Source of the DNA: Prochloron sp965198675
GTDB lineage: Bacteria; Cyanobacteriota; Cyanobacteriia; Cyanobacteriales; Prochloraceae
Assembly (NCBI GenBank): GCA_965198675.1
Contig: OZ240666.1
Location: 1,984,001 to 2,048,000, forward strand
Direction: 5' to 3'
Length of the DNA: 64,000 bases
The position numbers and the translations under genes were made by a program. Each line of letters starts with the position of its first letter. The stretch's first letter is position 1. Positions 49,925 to 58,723 of this stretch are shown here, piece by piece. The notes below the pieces were generated by a model, which worked only from the letters and a program-made list of their open reading frames with translations, searched no databases and was not told the origin of the DNA.

Positions 49925-51595
49925 TTGATAAAACTTACCAATCGAATTCACTTTCGCAATTTACGTGGCGATATCTTCGGCGGTATAACGGCTGCGGTTA
50001 TCGCTTTACCAATGGCTTTAACCTTCGGGGTTGCTTCTGGCGCTGGAGCTTCTACGGGTCTTTGGGGAGCAATTATAATCGGCTTTTTTGCCGCTTTGTT
50101 TGGAGGCACTCCAACCCTAATTTCCGAACCAACAGGTCCAATGACTGTGGTCATGACCGCAGTCATTACTAGTCTGACGGCTGCCAATCCGGAGAATGGT
50201 TTAGCAATGGCATTTACCGTAGTCATGCTGGCTGGGGTTTTCCAAATTATTTTTGGGGTTTTGAAACTTGGTAAATACGTTACTCTGATGCCCTATACAG
50301 TTGTATCTGGCTTTATGTCTGGTATTGGAGTAATTCTGATTATTCTCCAGACTGCACCATTTTTGGGTCAAGATCCTCCAGGAGGCGGGATACTCGGTAC
50401 AGTGCAAAATCTGCCCCAATTGATAGCCAATATTAATCCCCTGGAAACTCTATTAGCTGGTTTAACTGTTGCTATTCTCTTTTTATGTCCTCGCAAGTTA
50501 AAGAAATTGTTGCCTCCACAGCTACTGGCATTAATTGTGGGGACTTTGATTGCCACATTCTTATTTGGTAATGAGCAGATCAGGACTATTGGGGAAATTT
50601 CAGTTGGTTTACCGAGCTTACAAGTACCTACTTTTAGTGCCACTCAACTGCAAGTAATGTTAGCTGATGGTTTAGTGTTAGGAATGTTGGGCTGTATTGA
50701 CGCTTTGCTCACTTCATTAGTGGCAGATAGTTTAACTCGTACCGAACACAACTCTGACAAAGAATTGATAGGTCAAGGTATCGGTAATTTAGTTTCGGGT
50801 TTATTTGGCGGTATTGCTGGTGCTGGGTCAACTATGGGTACAGTGGTTAATATCCAAGCTGGGGGTAGGACTGCTGTTTCTGGTTTGACTCGTGCCTTGG
50901 TTTTGCTAGTGGTAGTTTTAGGGTTCAGTCAGTACCTAACGGTTATTCCTAGGGCAGTTTTAGCTGGTATTGCTTTTAAAGTAGGTATTAATATTGTTGA
51001 CTGGGGTTTCCTCAAACGCGCTCACAAAATTTCCCTCAAAGCAGCCCTAATTATGTACGGAGTGATCGCACTCACTGTTTTTGTTGATTTAATTGTGGCG
51101 GTAGGAGTTGGAGTTTTTATCGCTAACATTCTGACTATCGAACGTCTTTCTAACCATCGGGCAGAAAAAGTTAAAGCCATTACCTATGATGATGAAGAAA
51201 TCGAGCTCAAGCAAGAGGAGAAACAGTTATTAGAAATAGCTAACGGTCGCGTACTTCTTTTCTATCTAAGCGGTCCGATGATTTTCGGTGTAGCGAAAGC
51301 AATCTCCCGGAAACACAATTTAATCAATGATTATCAGGCATTGGTTTTAGATTTAACTGAAGTTCCTATCTTGGGTGTAACTTCTTCCTTGGCTTTAGAA
51401 AATGCCATTGCGGAAGCAGTAGAAAAAGACCGTCAGGTATTCCTGGTTGGTTTACAAGGTCAAGCCGAAAAACGGCTAAGAAAGATGGGTGTAATGGAAA
51501 AAGTTCCCTCTCAAAATATCATCAGCGATCGCACTACGGCTCTCAGGCAAGCAGTAAATTACGTTGACGAACACCTTGTTTGTTTTAGTGGTTAA
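49925..51595 (+). CDS. bicA: SulP-family bicarbonate transporter (BicA-type)
   Basis: 556 residues starting at TTG 49925. About 12 membrane helices (RGDIFGGITAAVIALPMALT is the opening) and STAS domain from about residue 440 (LLFYLSGPMIFGVAKAI and LDLTEVPILGVTSSLAL). The SulP signature TGPMTVVMTAVITS and GAGSTMGTVVNIQAGG are present. In cyanobacteria BicA is a sodium-dependent, low-affinity bicarbonate importer. Together with the next gene (a sodium/proton antiporter) and the Mrp operon it forms a natural unit. Some other SulP members transport sulfate, so the substrate is inferred from context. Confidence 0.88.
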   Translation: MIKLTNRIHFRNLRGDIFGGITAAVIALPMALTFGVASGAGASTGLWGAIIIGFFAALFGGTPTLISEPTGPMTVVMTAVITSLTAANPENGLAMAFTVVMLAGVFQIIFGVLKLGKYVTLMPYTVVSGFMSGIGVILIILQTAPFLGQDPPGGGILGTVQNLPQLIANINPLETLLAGLTVAILFLCPRKLKKLLPPQLLALIVGTLIATFLFGNEQIRTIGEISVGLPSLQVPTFSATQLQVMLADGLVLGMLGCIDALLTSLVADSLTRTEHNSDKELIGQGIGNLVSGLFGGIAGAGSTMGTVVNIQAGGRTAVSGLTRALVLLVVVLGFSQYLTVIPRAVLAGIAFKVGINIVDWGFLKRAHKISLKAALIMYGVIALTVFVDLIVAVGVGVFIANILTIERLSNHRAEKVKAITYDDEEIELKQEEKQLLEIANGRVLLFYLSGPMIFGVAKAISRKHNLINDYQALVLDLTEVPILGVTSSLALENAIAEAVEKDRQVFLVGLQGQAEKRLRKMGVMEKVPSQNIISDRTTALRQAVNYVDEHLVCFSG

Positions 51596-51655
51596 TGTCT
51601 GTAATTATAGTTCTATTCCAGTTTGAATCATCCGTTAATCGAGAAAAAAATAACC

Positions 51656-53047
51656 ATGCTCCATTTAGAATCAATATTTCATAGCGGATTAGCTCCCAAT
51701 TGTGTATTTTCTGATTCATTGTTAGCAACCGCACCTAATTCTGAAACCGCGCCGATGGTTTTAGCCGGAGTTTTGCTAAGTCTCGTCTTTATCTATCTGG
51801 CTAGCAAACTAGGAGGAGAACTTTCTAAATTAGTGGATTTACCTCCCGTATTAGGTGAATTAGTTGCTGGTGTAGTAGTTGGGGTTTCGGCATTGCATTT
51901 ATTAGTTTTTTCTGAAACAGGCGCAGTTGCTAGTGATTCAGCGGTGATAACTATCTTGCAACAGATTGCTGGTTTAAATGCTGAAAATATTGGGGAAATT
52001 TTTGCTGCTCAAAGCGAGGTTATCTCTGTCTTAGCTGAAATAGGGGTAATCATACTCTTATTTGAAATCGGCTTAGAATCGGATTTGAGGGAATTACAAA
52101 AAGTGGGCACCAGAGCCGCTGTCGTAGCCGTCGTGGGTGTTGTCGCTCCTTTTATCGCCGGTACGGTAGGACTGGTATTAATCTTTGGGATGCCAACTAT
52201 TCCTGCGGTATTTGCCGGGGCTGCCTTGACTGCTACCAGTATTGGGATTACCTCAAAGGTGCTTTCGGAGTTAGGACAGCTTAAATCTACAGAAGGTCAA
52301 ATTATTGTCGGGGCAGCGGTTATTGATGACGTTCTCGGAATCGTTGTTTTAGCTGTAGTTGCTAGTTTGGCGAAAACTGGGGATGTGGATCTGCTCAACT
52401 TAGTTTACTTAATTATTAGTGCTACAGTTTTCTTGTTGGGTTCGATCTTGCTGGGTAAATTTTTTAATAAAAGCTTTGTGGCGATCGCGGAAAAATTACA
52501 AACTAGAGGTAAGTTAGTCATCCCTGCTTTAATCTTTGCTTTCTCGATGGCGTTTTTAGCTAATGCCATTCATTTAGAAGCAATTTTAGGTGCTTTTGCG
52601 GCTGGGTTAGTTTTAGATGAAACTGACAAACGCAAAGAGTTAGACCAACAGATTGTCCCTATTGCCGACATTTTAGTTCCCATCTTCTTCGTATCTGTAG
52701 GGGCGAGAGTGGATCTGGGCGTTCTTAATCCCACCAGTATCGATAATCGTCAAGGATTAATTATTGCAACTTTTTTAATTGTAGTAGCTATTATCGGTAA
52801 AGTTATCACTGGTTGGGCGATCCTTGGTAAGGAGAAAATCAATCGTTTAGCCATTGGTATTGGTATGATTCCCCGTGGTGAGGTGGGTTTAGTCTTTGCT
52901 GGTATTGGTGCGGCTAGTGGCGTTTTGGATAAACCTTTACAAGCAGCAATTATTATTATGGTCATTCTTACAACTTTTGTGGCTCCTCCTCTATTGCGTT
53001 TTGCTTTCAAAGAAGAGGAAGGACAACTGGTAGAGAAACCAGATTGA
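51656..53047 (+). CDS. CPA2-type Na+(K+)/H+ antiporter
   Basis: 463 residues. I use the ATG at 51656 (AGAAAAAAATAACC before it); the frame is open from a TTG at 51623. About 12 membrane helices with LPPVLGELVAGVVVGVSALH and GAAVIDDVLGIVVLAVVASL (the Asp pair of the ion site) and LGAFAAGLVLDETD. NhaS-type antiporters of cyanobacteria have this layout. It would export sodium brought in with bicarbonate by the upstream transporter. It follows bicA by 60 bases and probably shares its transcript. Confidence 0.85.
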   Translation: MLHLESIFHSGLAPNCVFSDSLLATAPNSETAPMVLAGVLLSLVFIYLASKLGGELSKLVDLPPVLGELVAGVVVGVSALHLLVFSETGAVASDSAVITILQQIAGLNAENIGEIFAAQSEVISVLAEIGVIILLFEIGLESDLRELQKVGTRAAVVAVVGVVAPFIAGTVGLVLIFGMPTIPAVFAGAALTATSIGITSKVLSELGQLKSTEGQIIVGAAVIDDVLGIVVLAVVASLAKTGDVDLLNLVYLIISATVFLLGSILLGKFFNKSFVAIAEKLQTRGKLVIPALIFAFSMAFLANAIHLEAILGAFAAGLVLDETDKRKELDQQIVPIADILVPIFFVSVGARVDLGVLNPTSIDNRQGLIIATFLIVVAIIGKVITGWAILGKEKINRLAIGIGMIPRGEVGLVFAGIGAASGVLDKPLQAAIIIMVILTTFVAPPLLRFAFKEEEGQLVEKPD

Positions 53048-53065
53048 GCCACAGAAAATTAGCGA

Positions 53066-53168
53066 ACCCACCCCCCCCAACCCCACCCACCCCTACCCCC
53101 TCCCAGGAGGGGAACCTGGGAGGGGGGCGAAGGGGGGTGGGTGCAAATCAACCACTGTGTGTCAACCC
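53066..53168. repeat. C-run/G-run hairpin repeat, short copy
   Basis: Same block as 33104-33256, with fewer internal units: CCCACCCCCCCCAACCCCACCC, CTCCCAGGAGGGG, CTGGGAGGGG and the tail GGTGCAAATCAACCACTGTG. Fold-back pairing is obvious. It starts 19 bases after the antiporter stop and could act as a transcription stop. Confidence 0.85.
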
Positions 53169-53537
53169 TTGTTTGGGCTATAGTGTGGGCTAAAAGTCGC
53201 CCTGGTTCTACTCTCACGCCAAATCAAATCCGCAGATGGATAGGATATCTGTATTTATCTGCAGGGCTGACGTGAGAGAGGGTGAAACATTACCGATACT
53301 CCAAAAGCACCAAATCCCCAGCCGTAAGGGGGGGAACCTCACATAGTAGGTACCTGAAAACCAGAAACGGATAAGAAAAGAGATGGTGACAAAAGCAGAG
53401 AGATGATACACTAGGAGCAGGATTTGGATAACTTGCACGCCTGCTAAGGTATGGCCAGACCTTAGCAGGGGTACTGCAAAAAAAAACTCGTAAGAGTCTG
53501 CCTATCTCGATAATTATATCATTCATTGCTGAGAAAA
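53169..53537. other. Gap before the Mrp operon, no gene
   Basis: Has a CTGCTAAGGTATGGCCAGAC block (about 53442-53461), an inverse copy of the repeat near 338-357, followed by CTTAGCAGGGGTACTGCAAA. Promoter for mrpC is probably here. Frames 53214-53526 have no family resemblance. Confidence 0.5.
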
Positions 53538-53873
53538 ATGTTAGAAGCTTGTATATTCGCTACCATATTATCAGGATTTTTAGGCATCATCTTGAAGAAA
53601 AGTTTGGTGATGAAAATCATCTCGATGGATATTATGAGTACGGGGGTTGTTGCCTATTACGTACTAATGGCATCCCGAGAAGGCTTATTTACACCAATTG
53701 TTTCTAGGGTTAAAGATGTAGCATATGCCGATCCCGTGCCCCAAGCGGTTATCTTGACGGCGATTGTCATTGGCTTTTCGATTCAAGCTTTGATGCTGGT
53801 GGGTGTGATGAAGTTGGCAAAGGATAATCCCACTCTGGAAACTAAGGCGATTGAAGAGAATTATACACCATGA
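53538..53873 (+). CDS. mrpC: Mrp antiporter subunit C (NdhE-like)
   Basis: 111 residues from ATG 53538 (frame open from a TTG at 53526). Three membrane helices: LEACIFATILSGFLGIILKK, SMDIMSTGVVAYYVLMA and VPQAVILTAIVIGFSIQALM. The conserved DPVPQAVILTAIVIG segment identifies the MnhC/MrpC family. It is part of the multi-subunit Na+/H+ antiporter and related to NuoK. The stop overlaps the next start by four bases (ATGA). Confidence 0.9.
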   Translation: MLEACIFATILSGFLGIILKKSLVMKIISMDIMSTGVVAYYVLMASREGLFTPIVSRVKDVAYADPVPQAVILTAIVIGFSIQALMLVGVMKLAKDNPTLETKAIEENYTP

Positions 53874-55324
53874 GCAAGATCACCATCGTTTGGATGGCAT
53901 TACCGTTTTTGTTTGGGTTCATCCTTTACCTGCTACCCAAACTCCACCGCTTGCTCGCCTTGGGAATAGCATTGGTTTCTGCAGGCTATGCCTGGCAGGT
54001 ATTTCTACAGCCATCCCCTTTAGAGATACAGTTACTAGACAATTTCGGCGTTACTTTAACCATCGACCAACTGAGTGGCTTTTTTATCCTGACTAACGCT
54101 CTGGTGACAGCCGCCGTCATTCTTTACTGTTGGGGTAGCGAGAAAACGGCTTTTTTCTATATGCAGATAGTTATCCTGCATGGTAGCGTTAACGCCACTT
54201 TTATTTGTGCTGATTTTATCAGTCTCTACGTGGCTTTAGAGGTTATCAGTATTGCTTCTTTTCTCCTGATTGCCTATCCTCGTACTGACAGGTCCATTTG
54301 GGTGGGATTGCGCTATCTCTTTGTCAGCAATACGGCAATGCTATTTTATCTGGTGGGGGCGGTGCTGGTATATCAAGCCCATCATTCCTTTCATTTTGCA
54401 GGTTTGCGGGGTTCTCCCCCAGAAGCGATCGCCCTGATTTTTCTGGGATTATTAGTCAAGGGGGGTATTTTTGTGTCGGGCTTGTGGTTGCCTTTAACCC
54501 ACTCGGAAGCCCAAACCCCCGTATCGGCTATGCTTTCTGGTGTGGTGGTTAAAGCAGGAGTATTTCCCTTGGTGCGTTGTGCCCTGATGTTAGAGGAAAT
54601 CGATCCCATGGTGAGGTTTTTTGGTGTTGGGACAGCACTTTTAGGAGTGGGCTATGCTGTATTTGAAAAAGATACGAAACGGATGCTGGCGTTTCACACT
54701 ATCTCTCAGTTGGGTTTTATCCTCGCTGCGCCAGTGGTAGGTGGTTTTTACGCCCTGACTCACGGTTTAGTTAAATCTGCCCTGTTTTTGATTGCCGGTG
54801 TTTTACCCAGCCGTAACTTTAAGGAATTGCAGTATAAGCCCATTGATACCCAAATCTGGATTGCTTTAGTGATCGCCAGTTTTTCTATCTCTGGGTTTCC
54901 CCTACTGTCTGGCTTTGGGGCAAAGGTGTTAACCAGCAAGAATCTATTACCCTGGCAGGAAATTGCCATGAATCTTGCCGCACTGGGGACAGCAATTTCC
55001 TTTGCTAAATTCATTTTTCTCCCCCATGAAAGAAGCCAAGGAAAAAGAAATATACAGCCTGGTTTTTGGTGGGGGATGGTTATCTTACTCGGCGGCTTAA
55101 TTTTGGCTAATGGTTTTTATTACCAAGCTTACACCCTCAAGAATATCGTCAAACCCCTGGTAACTATAGCTCTGGGCTGGCTGGCATATCTTTTAATTTT
55201 TAAGCAATTGGCAATTAAGTTACCCAGGGCGATAGAAGAATTCAAGCATCTGATTGGGGTGATGGCTATAATGTTAATTACACTCTTTTGGATAATATGG
55301 ACCCGATCGCATATCTCGATATAA
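53870..55324 (+). CDS. mrpD: Mrp antiporter subunit D (proton-pumping type)
   Basis: 484 residues with about 14 membrane helices. VALEVISIASFLLIAYPRTD holds the conserved Glu of helix 5, LLVKGGIFVSGLWLPLTHSE the conserved Lys and His of helix 7, and MLAFHTISQLGFILAAPVVG the second Lys region. The NuoN/MrpD family translocates ions. The start overlaps mrpC stop and the stop overlaps the MrpE start. In cyanobacteria this single large subunit serves for both D and the missing long A part. Confidence 0.92.
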   Translation: MSKITIVWMALPFLFGFILYLLPKLHRLLALGIALVSAGYAWQVFLQPSPLEIQLLDNFGVTLTIDQLSGFFILTNALVTAAVILYCWGSEKTAFFYMQIVILHGSVNATFICADFISLYVALEVISIASFLLIAYPRTDRSIWVGLRYLFVSNTAMLFYLVGAVLVYQAHHSFHFAGLRGSPPEAIALIFLGLLVKGGIFVSGLWLPLTHSEAQTPVSAMLSGVVVKAGVFPLVRCALMLEEIDPMVRFFGVGTALLGVGYAVFEKDTKRMLAFHTISQLGFILAAPVVGGFYALTHGLVKSALFLIAGVLPSRNFKELQYKPIDTQIWIALVIASFSISGFPLLSGFGAKVLTSKNLLPWQEIAMNLAALGTAISFAKFIFLPHERSQGKRNIQPGFWWGMVILLGGLILANGFYYQAYTLKNIVKPLVTIALGWLAYLLIFKQLAIKLPRAIEEFKHLIGVMAIMLITLFWIIWTRSHISI

Positions 55325-55692
55325 TATTACGATTGACAATTTGGTTTTTACTCACCTCGGATTTCAGTCTGGCTAATATTATCATTGGCGTCAGTATCGC
55401 CTTTTTATTACCCCGCAGTTACCCATCCCCAGGGGCATTACAAGATTGGCTGCGGGTGTTGTGGGAAATTATTGTTGCCATTCCCCAGGCTTATATAGAA
55501 GCGCTCCAAATTATGATTCGTCCCCATAACGAAGAAGAGATTGTCAGGGAAAGAGTCAAACCCCGACGGACACCAGGACTTGTATTTCTGGATATATTTC
55601 TGATTACCTTTACCCCCAAAACCATTGTCTTAAAATACCACGAACAGGGCTGGTACGAAGTACACCGAGTTCGACGGAGGAAAAAAAGATGA
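55297..55692 (+). CDS. mrpE: Mrp antiporter subunit E
   Basis: 131 residues from ATG 55297 (upstream TTG at 55288 is also possible). ILRLTIWFLLTSDFSLANII is the membrane part, ISIAFLLPRSYPSP the next, and IPQAYIEALQIMIRPH with the ITFTPKTIVLKYHEQGWYEVH end are typical of MnhE. It overlaps the end of mrpD by 28 bases. Role in complex assembly. Confidence 0.88.
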   Translation: MDPIAYLDIILRLTIWFLLTSDFSLANIIIGVSIAFLLPRSYPSPGALQDWLRVLWEIIVAIPQAYIEALQIMIRPHNEEEIVRERVKPRRTPGLVFLDIFLITFTPKTIVLKYHEQGWYEVHRVRRRKKR

Positions 55693-55940
55693 ACTCCATC
55701 TTAATTGCCATGATTTTGGCTTTATTAATACCGATTTATGAAGCTTGGCAGGATAATAGTATCTGGCAAAAAATGCTGGCCTTTGCTAGTATTGCTACCA
55801 AAACCTCCATTATGCTCCTCGTTATTTCTGTTTTGCGGGATGATTGGTGGATTGGAGTAGTGGCAGTCATTATCCTGAGTGTGGGTAATGCGGGATTAAT
55901 GTTACTGGCACATTTAATCAAAAGGTTCAACGAAGTATGA
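55689..55940 (+). CDS. mrpF: Mrp antiporter subunit F
   Basis: 83 residues with three membrane helices (ILIAMILALLIPIYEAW, FASIATKTSIMLLVISVLRD and IGVVAVIILSVGNAGLMLLA). Matches MnhF by size, position and the NAGLMLLAH end. Four-base overlap with mrpE and with the next gene. Confidence 0.8.
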   Translation: MNSILIAMILALLIPIYEAWQDNSIWQKMLAFASIATKTSIMLLVISVLRDDWWIGVVAVIILSVGNAGLMLLAHLIKRFNEV

Positions 55941-56212
55941 TAGAATTTTTTAGTTATAGCTGTATAGTTATAGGGATTATCTTCTGGTTTTGGGGGACAT
56001 TGCCCCTGATAGGCAAAAGATCTGTTTTATTTAAACTCCACAGCCTTTCAGTGGCTGATACTCTTGGCTCCATGAGTATTGTTTTCGGTTTATTGCTAAA
56101 AATACCTAGTGAATGGCCACTTTTGCTCCTAGCAATTATTACCTTGGCAATTTGGAATACGGTGCTGGGGTATGTCTTGGCATACTGTTCTAGCGGAGGG
56201 AGGGAACAATGA
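55937..56212 (+). CDS. mrpG: Mrp antiporter subunit G
   Basis: 91 residues. CIVIGIIFWFWGTLPLIGKR, FKLHSLSVADTLGSMSIVFG and LAIITLAIWNTVLGYVLA are the MnhG landmarks, with the H-x-x-S-x-ADTLG core. Four-base overlaps on both sides. Confidence 0.88.
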   Translation: MIEFFSYSCIVIGIIFWFWGTLPLIGKRSVLFKLHSLSVADTLGSMSIVFGLLLKIPSEWPLLLLAIITLAIWNTVLGYVLAYCSSGGREQ

Positions 56213-56775
56213 CTGATAGTTATATTTATATCATCATCCCCCTCCTACCATTAGCAGCCTTGATGCTGGTATTTCAAGTAAATCCCTATCATGCTTTAGT
56301 TCTAAGAGCCATCTTAGGGGCAGTAGCGGCATTGGTATATGGGGTTGTAGGGGCGGCGGATGTAGCTTTAACCGAAGCTTTGGTAGGCACGATGTTGGCA
56401 ATTACCCTTTATTTAGTTGCCGTTCGTTCCTCTTTGGTGATGCGCTTGGGTATACTTCAAGAGGTGGAGGCAGAAAGAGAGATTGATTTGGAAGAACTAA
56501 TAGTTAATCTCAGAAAAATTCTTAATCAACATAGTTTGCGCCTTGAGATAACCGAATATCCCAATTCACAAGCTTTAGAACAGGCATTGATGACGAAAAA
56601 AATTCACGCTACCTGTACTAAAGGAGAACAATTAGAACTAGAACCAGAGAGGGATAGAAGTTATCATACTGCCATTAGAGTTCGCCGTCTCTTTGAGATT
56701 ATGGAAACCGAGCTAACCTCACCAGTAACAACTCTGAGCTATGTAACTGTATCAAACCTGGAGGATAAGCATTAA
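56209..56775 (+). CDS. mrpA: Mrp antiporter A-type C-terminal subunit (DUF4040)
   Basis: 188 residues. The first 90 (HALVLRAILGAVAALVYGVV, GAADVALTEALVGTMLAITL) are the DUF4040/MBH domain that in other bacteria forms the end of MrpA. A soluble tail follows (RKILNQHSLRLEITEYPNSQ) of unknown role, not found in the short bacterial forms. In cyanobacteria the large N-terminal pump part of MrpA is absent. TAA overlaps the next ATG by one base. Confidence 0.85.
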   Translation: MTDSYIYIIIPLLPLAALMLVFQVNPYHALVLRAILGAVAALVYGVVGAADVALTEALVGTMLAITLYLVAVRSSLVMRLGILQEVEAEREIDLEELIVNLRKILNQHSLRLEITEYPNSQALEQALMTKKIHATCTKGEQLELEPERDRSYHTAIRVRRLFEIMETELTSPVTTLSYVTVSNLEDKH

Positions 56776-57437
56776 TGAAATGGGTCTATATTGCGGCGGG
56801 AATAGCATTGTTTATCAAAATGCTCGTCATGCCTAATCCAGCACCAGAATGGGAAGAAGTTTCCCTGGTTGAATCCATAGTAAAGGATAGTGGCGTACCT
56901 AATGCGGTTTCTGGCATCATTTTTAGGAATCGGCTTTATGACACGATCTTTGAAGTAGTGGTCTTTACAATCGCCATCCTAGGTGCTAAGTTTCTGCTGG
57001 CAGACGAACAACCCACCAAAACAGTCTATCAATTCAGCGATGGCCCCTCCATTGTACTCGCCCGTCTGGGAGCAACTATTGCTGCCCTGGTGAGTATCGA
57101 ACTGGCAATTCGGGGACATCTGAGTCCGGGGGGCGGCTTTGCGGCTGGGGTAGCTGGGGGAACAGCCATCGGGCTAATTGCCATCACCTCATCATCAGAG
57201 TGGATGGAGGGGATTTACCAACGCTGGCACGCTGCCACCTGGGAGAAGGTTTCTCTGCTAATTTTTATAGTTCTGGCTGTGATAACCCTAGTGGGATTTG
57301 AGTTACCCCACGGTGAGTTAGGTACCCTAGTTAGTGGCGGCTTGATTCCCCTCTTCAACATTTTGGTTGCCATTAAAGTCGCTTTGGGTTCTTGGGCGGT
57401 GATTTTGTTGTTTATTCGCTATCGAGGACTGTTATGA
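56775..57437 (+). CDS. mrpB: Mrp antiporter subunit B
   Basis: 220 residues. Four or more membrane helices; FRNRLYDTIFEVVVFTIAIL, IELAIRGHLSPGGGFAAGVA and LPHGELGTLVSGGLIPLFNI are the MnhB motifs (GHxxPGGGFAxG). It is the last gene of mrpCDEFGAB. The reading frames after it are remnants. Confidence 0.92.
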   Translation: MKWVYIAAGIALFIKMLVMPNPAPEWEEVSLVESIVKDSGVPNAVSGIIFRNRLYDTIFEVVVFTIAILGAKFLLADEQPTKTVYQFSDGPSIVLARLGATIAALVSIELAIRGHLSPGGGFAAGVAGGTAIGLIAITSSSEWMEGIYQRWHAATWEKVSLLIFIVLAVITLVGFELPHGELGTLVSGGLIPLFNILVAIKVALGSWAVILLFIRYRGLL

Positions 57438-57515
57438 TTGTCCAGTAGCGGTTTTCCAATTAAAAAGAAAGAAAAGAGTGGACATCACCAACTGGAAACG
57501 TCAAGTAAACTATTA

Positions 57516-57800
57516 ATGATTTCGATCTACATTCTTACCTATAACGAAGAAATAGATATTGCCCCTTGTCTTGACTCGGCAATGCTTTCAGATGACGTAA
57601 TTGTGGTAGATTCTTTCAGTACCGACAAAACTAAAGATTTATCCCTCCGCTTGCCTTTTAGACCCCTATTGCGCTGGATTTACATGTATTTTATAGCAGG
57701 AAATAATCGCATTTCTTCGCAAAAGTCCTGGTTTTCACCTAACGCGGTTTGGAGGCCCCCGCTATTGCGTAGCAACCGCTTGCGTCCTGCTACGCAATAG
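57516..57800 (+). pseudogene. Family 2 glycosyltransferase with large internal deletion
   Basis: From ATG 57516 MISIYILTYNEEIDIAPCLD and DDVIVVDSFSTDKTKDL are the N-terminal GT2 nucleotide-binding motifs. The next residues LRLPFRPLLRWIYMYFIAG belong to the C-terminal part of the same family (RPLLRWIYMY precedes the last helix). About 150 residues are missing between, so the protein is dead. The frame ends at 57800 in the perfect hairpin (57756-57806). The deletion point lies near 57645. Confidence 0.8.
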
Positions 57801-57806
57801 CGGGGG
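57756..57806. repeat. Perfect 19-bp hairpin
   Basis: Left arm CCCCCGCTATTGCGTAGCA (57756-57774) and right arm TGCTACGCAATAGCGGGGG (57788-57806) pair at all 19 positions around a 13-nt loop. GGAGG stands directly before the left arm and the last G of the right arm is followed by GAGG. It lies inside the end of the glycosyltransferase remnant. Confidence 0.9.
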
Positions 57807-58138
57807 GAGGAAAAACCGCACCACATCTTTTTATTTTTATGCTAGAATCTCATCCCGTGAGTTTTGAAGCAACTATGGAACAAATCCTGACCTTGTGCGT
57901 TGGTTTAGACACTACCGATGACCAGTATCGCGCTCTGAATGATACGGCGGTAGCGTTTGCTAATGCTTGTGGCTGGATTAACGAAACGATAAACCCTCGA
58001 TTAACCAACCGGAATAGCATTCAAGCTGTTTGCTATAAAGAGGCAAAGGCTAGATTTGGTCTGACGGCAAACCATGTGGTTAGAGCTTGTGCCAGAGTAG
58101 CTGCCAATAGATTAGCTGCCAAACAGAAGAAGAGCAAA

Positions 58139-58180
58139 CCCACCCCCTTCGCCCCCTCCCAGGAGGGGGTTGGGGGTGGG
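58139..58180. repeat. C-run/G-run hairpin inserted in tnpB
   Basis: Arms CCCACCCCC and GGGGGTGGG with CCCCCTCC/AGGGGG inside. About 42-43 bases, length 1 modulo 3, inserted between KKSK and SFDCDSR of TnpB. Related to the long copies at 33104 and 53066 and the short one in ssb. Confidence 0.85.
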
Positions 58181-58621
58181 TAGCTTTGATTGCGATTCCA
58201 GAACCTTTCGGATAATTGAGAAAGGGTACCTAGTTAGCCTGAGCACTACTGGGAAGCGGGTAAAAGTTCCTATGCGGGTAAGCAGATACCATGCCGAGAG
58301 ACTTAAAGGTCAGAATCCTACTAGCGCTCAGGTGTGCCTTCATAAAGACGGACAGTTCTATCTGCACGTTCAGATAAAGTCAGAACCTCCCAAAGTAGAG
58401 CCAACAGACGACGTCATAGGTGTGGATTTTGGGAGGAGAGACATTGCCGTAACCAGCACTGGCAAGTCTTGGTCAAGCGAGACGTTAAACCGCACCAGAG
58501 ACAGATTTTCTAGAGTCCGTGCTTCTCTCCAAAGAAAAGCATCCCAAGGCACCCGTACTTCCCGCCGCAGATGTCGGGAAATACTGAAACGGCTATCGGG
58601 ACGGGAGAGAAGATTTCAAAC

Positions 58622-58723
58622 CGCGCGCAAAGGCGCTAAGGCGCAAAAGGACACAATTACACTCCGACTGCGGTATAGCACCGTCTCCTTCCCATCCTTC
58701 GCGTACTTTGCGTCTTTGCGTGA
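58622..58723. mobile_element. 102-bp non-autonomous element, copy A, in tnpB
   Basis: CAAAC (58617-58621) and CAAAC (58724-58728) flank 102 bases. Ends: CGCGCGCAAAGGCGC on the left, TTTGCGTCTTTGCGTGA on the right, which are imperfect inverted repeats (CGCAAAG.CGC). The core GGACACAATTACACTCCGAC is shared with copy B at 36762-36863. Deleting element and one CAAAC makes the tnpB frame continuous (RFQTWMNHN). Confidence 0.88.
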
